Source: Tubiluchus corallicola
Lineage: Eukaryota > Priapulida > Priapulimorpha > Priapulimorphida > Tubiluchidae
Length of the DNA stretch: 64,000 bases
NCBI GenBank assembly: GCA_030141605.1
Contig: JAQGDQ010000310.1
Coordinates: 10,001 to 74,000 of the forward strand
Direction of reading: 5' to 3'
A program made the position numbers and the translations under genes. Position 1 is the first letter of the stretch. Each line of letters opens with the position of its first letter. The notes beneath the pieces were generated by a model. That model was not told where the DNA came from and searched no databases. It saw nothing but the letters and a program-made list of their open reading frames with translations. This document shows positions 61,305 to 64,000 of this stretch, in pieces.

Positions 61305-62685
61305 GATTAATGCAGGCGGCTTCAAATCAGTGAGTTAATTTAGTTTACAAATATGGCTTCAAATCAGTGAGTTAACTTAATTTACAAATACGGTTTCAAA
61401 TCAGTGAGTTAATTTAATTTACAAATATGGCTTCAAATCAGTGAGTTAACTTAATTTACAAATATGGCTTCAAATCAGTGAGTTAACTTAATTTACAAAT
61501 ACGGTTTCAAATCAGTGAGTTAACTTAATTAACAAATACGGCTTCAAATCAGTGAGTTAATTTAATTTACAAATACGCTTTCAAATCAGTGAGTTAACTT
61601 AATTTACAAATACGGCTTCAAATCAGTGAGTTAATTTAATTTACAAATACGCTTTCAAATCAGTGAGTTAACTTAATTTACAAATACGCTTCAAATCAGT
61701 GAGTTAATTTAATTTACAAATGCGGCTTCAAATCAGTGAGTTAATTTAATTTACAAATACGCTTTCAAATCAGTGAGTTAACTTAATTTACAAATACGGC
61801 TTCAAATCAGTGAGTTAATTTAATTTACAAGTACGCTTTCAAATCAGTGAGTTAATTTAATTTACAAATACGCTTTCAAATCAGTGAGTTAATTTAATTT
61901 ACAAATACGGCTTCAAATCAGTGAGTTAATTTAATTTACAAATACGGCTTCAAATCAGTGAGTTAATTTAATTTACAAATACGGTTTCAAATCAGTGAGT
62001 TAACTTAATTAACAAATACGGCTTCAAATCAGTGAGTTAATTTAATTTACAAGTACGCTTTCAAATCAGTGAGTTAATTTAATTTACAAATACGCTTTCA
62101 AATCAGTGAGTTAATTTAATTTACAAATACGGCTTCAAATCAGTGAGTTAATTTAATTTACAAATGCGGCTTCAAATCAGTGAGTTAATTTAATTTACAA
62201 ATGCGGCTTCAAATCAGTGAGTTAATTTAATTTACAAATGCGGCTTCAAATCAGTGAGTTCATTTAATTTACAAATACGGCTTCAAATCAGTGAGTTAAT
62301 TTAATTTACAAATGCGGCTTCAAATCAGTGAGTTAATTTAATTTACAAATGCGGCTTCAAATCAGTGAGTTAATTTAATTTACAAATGCGCTTTCAAATC
62401 AGTGAGTTAATTTAATTTACAAATACGACTTCAAATCAGTGAGTTCATTTAATTTACAAATACGGCTTCAAATCAGTGAGTTAATTTAATTTACAAATGC
62501 GGCTTCAAATCAGTGAGTTAATTTAATTTACAAATACGGCTTCAATCAGTGAGTTAATTTAATTTACAAATACGGCTTTAAATCAATGAGTTAATTTAAT
62601 TTACAAATACAGCTTCAATCAGTGAGTTAATTTAATTTACAAATAAGCTTTCAAATCAGTGAGTTAATTTAATTTACAAATAATT
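61305..62685. repeat. 37-bp tandem array, about 37 copies
   Basis: Unit GCTTCAAATCAGTGAGTTAA then TTTAATTTACAAATACG. Variants (GGCTTC, GCTTTC, GGTTTC) are mixed through the array, with some block repeats. Confidence 0.97.
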
Positions 62686-62839
62686 TGAGGAAACTCCAAG
62701 TTTTTTTAGCTAAACATTATAAGATAATTAGCTAACTGAAGTTTTATTCGCATAATTATAACTGGGCAATGTTAAGTTTAATAGTATCTTACAAACAGAT
62801 TGAACCAGATGAATTCAAACTGATGCTTTACTTTAATTT

Positions 62840-63222
62840 ACGAAGGTTTTCACAATTAATTTACAAACTATGAGTTTTTCAGCTGCTTAACATGTTTCTA
62901 CTAACCCACTTTCATTCCCGTAATTGACCTGTATCATAGCTGCTACAATTAACTTACAATCTACGAGTTTTTCAGCTGCTTAACATGTTTCTGCTAACCC
63001 ACTTTTATTCCCGTAATTGACCTGTACCATAGCTGCTACAATTACTTTACAAACTATGAGTTTTTCAGCTGCTTAACATGTTTCTGCTAACCCACTTTTA
63101 TTCCCGTAATTGACCTGTATCATAGCTGCTACAATTCATTTACAAACTATGAGTTTTTCAGCCGCTTGACAAGTTTCTGCTAACCCACTTTCATCCCCGT
63201 AATTGACCTGTACCATAGCTGT
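62840..63222. repeat. Four-copy array of about 105 bp
   Basis: Unit AAACTATGAGTTTTTCAGCT, GCTTAACATGTTTCTGCTAA, CCCACTTTTATTCCCGTAAT and TGACCTGTACCATAGCTGC. Confidence 0.93.
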
Positions 63223-64000
63223 AAAGGTAAGGTAGATCAATACAAGCACAGAGCCGACCATGACTTGCATTTTTTGTACCTCTAACTGTGTGCTTGTGTA
63301 GTGTGTTGCATTCTAAGCTTCCGCCAACTAACCTGAATGCAGAAAGACACACAAAAAACTTCATTTACCAAGGTCATGTTTATTTACCACGCATCACATT
63401 TATTCTACAGCTTTGAACTTTCACTGTAATGACCATAAAGAAGTCACTCTAAAGAAACTTTGTGATTAAGTTCTGCAGTAAGAAAACTACCTATATGTCA
63501 TTGCAGAGCTAGAGTACAATCAACTGACATTAAGTTGGTAGTTAACTAAATAATATAAACTAAATACGTATTGTCTATGTAAGCCAGCTTTGTTCAACTT
63601 GAATTATTAACCGACTCGTCTGTTTTGGAATCTGTCAATCTCCATGTATTCAATAGATGTATTGAAATATCCATAAAACAAATTAGGACAATAAAAATTG
63701 TACAGTCAACATTGTAAATCTAGTCTGTATTAGTGATGTGTACCAGTCAGCTTTGTTTAATTTTAAATTAATGTCGTGTGCATCTGTGTAACATCATTAT
63801 ATGAATCAACCTTTTATTATAAATGTAACTCTATATCTGTGATACGTCTTAATATGTTTAAATTTTATTTACATGTAAAACAATTCCCTGCAAATACAGG
63901 GACGCCAGCGTGTATATATTTTTTTTTTCTAAACAAAGAATTATAATAATAATAATAATAACGGCAAATCTTAGAACTTTGCCTATTAATGGAGCCAAAA
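63223..64000. other. Unique AT-rich sequence to the window edge
   Basis: No exon of the hydrolase or other gene recognised. An ATA run lies at 63942-63960. Confidence 0.5.

Overview
The window is a piece of an animal (metazoan) nuclear genome, most likely an AT-rich invertebrate. I see two large, intron-rich genes, both on the minus strand, with GT-AG introns of about 0.4 to 4.3 kb. The introns and spacers are packed with tandem arrays and short non-autonomous transposons. There is no operon structure, ribosome binding site, CRISPR array or phage. The species cannot be fixed from this sequence.

Gene 1 (3159-26201, minus) is the complete coding region of ANAPC7, the TPR scaffold subunit APC7 of the anaphase-promoting complex. 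I could join 15 coding exons in frame, giving 545 residues that follow animal APC7 from the start (MSVFDQ) to the acidic tail. Gene 2 (30426 to beyond 59058, minus) encodes a large cytosolic-type (alpha/alpha)6 glycoside hydrolase of the MGH1/GH63-related family typified by yeast YMR196W and many bacterial proteins. Sixteen exons joined in frame give 803 residues through the stop codon. The first 80-90 family residues must lie upstream of the window. The genes lie head to tail, with about 4.2 kb between the gene 2 stop and the gene 1 start. I see no functional link between them.

Layout: 1-3158 is downstream of ANAPC7 (tandem arrays and two hAT-type MITEs). 3159-26201 is ANAPC7, whose introns carry arrays at 11.6-13.5, 13.6-14.4, 16.0-18.2, 20.3-20.8, 21.9-22.4 and 24.5-25.0 kb. 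26202-30425 is intergenic and includes a transposon that carries a copy of a gene 2 exon-intron junction. 30426-59058 is the hydrolase gene, with arrays at 31.4, 34.6-35.6, 36.8-37.3, 45.1-45.6, 49.6-49.9, 50.8-53.6, 55.8-56.2 and 57.1-57.4 kb. 59059-64000 is its upstream intron or flank, with arrays at 61.3-62.7 and 62.8-63.2 kb.

The most unusual observations are: a roughly 12-copy minisatellite inside ANAPC7 made of its own exon 11 plus 5' splice site; a 2.9-kb intronic array carrying an AP-1/MARE-like heptamer twice in nearly every 60-bp unit; a transposon that has captured a hydrolase exon-donor-intron fragment; a CR1-like LINE 3' end with a 44-bp fold-back; and at least six families of MITEs, several with exact target-site duplications.
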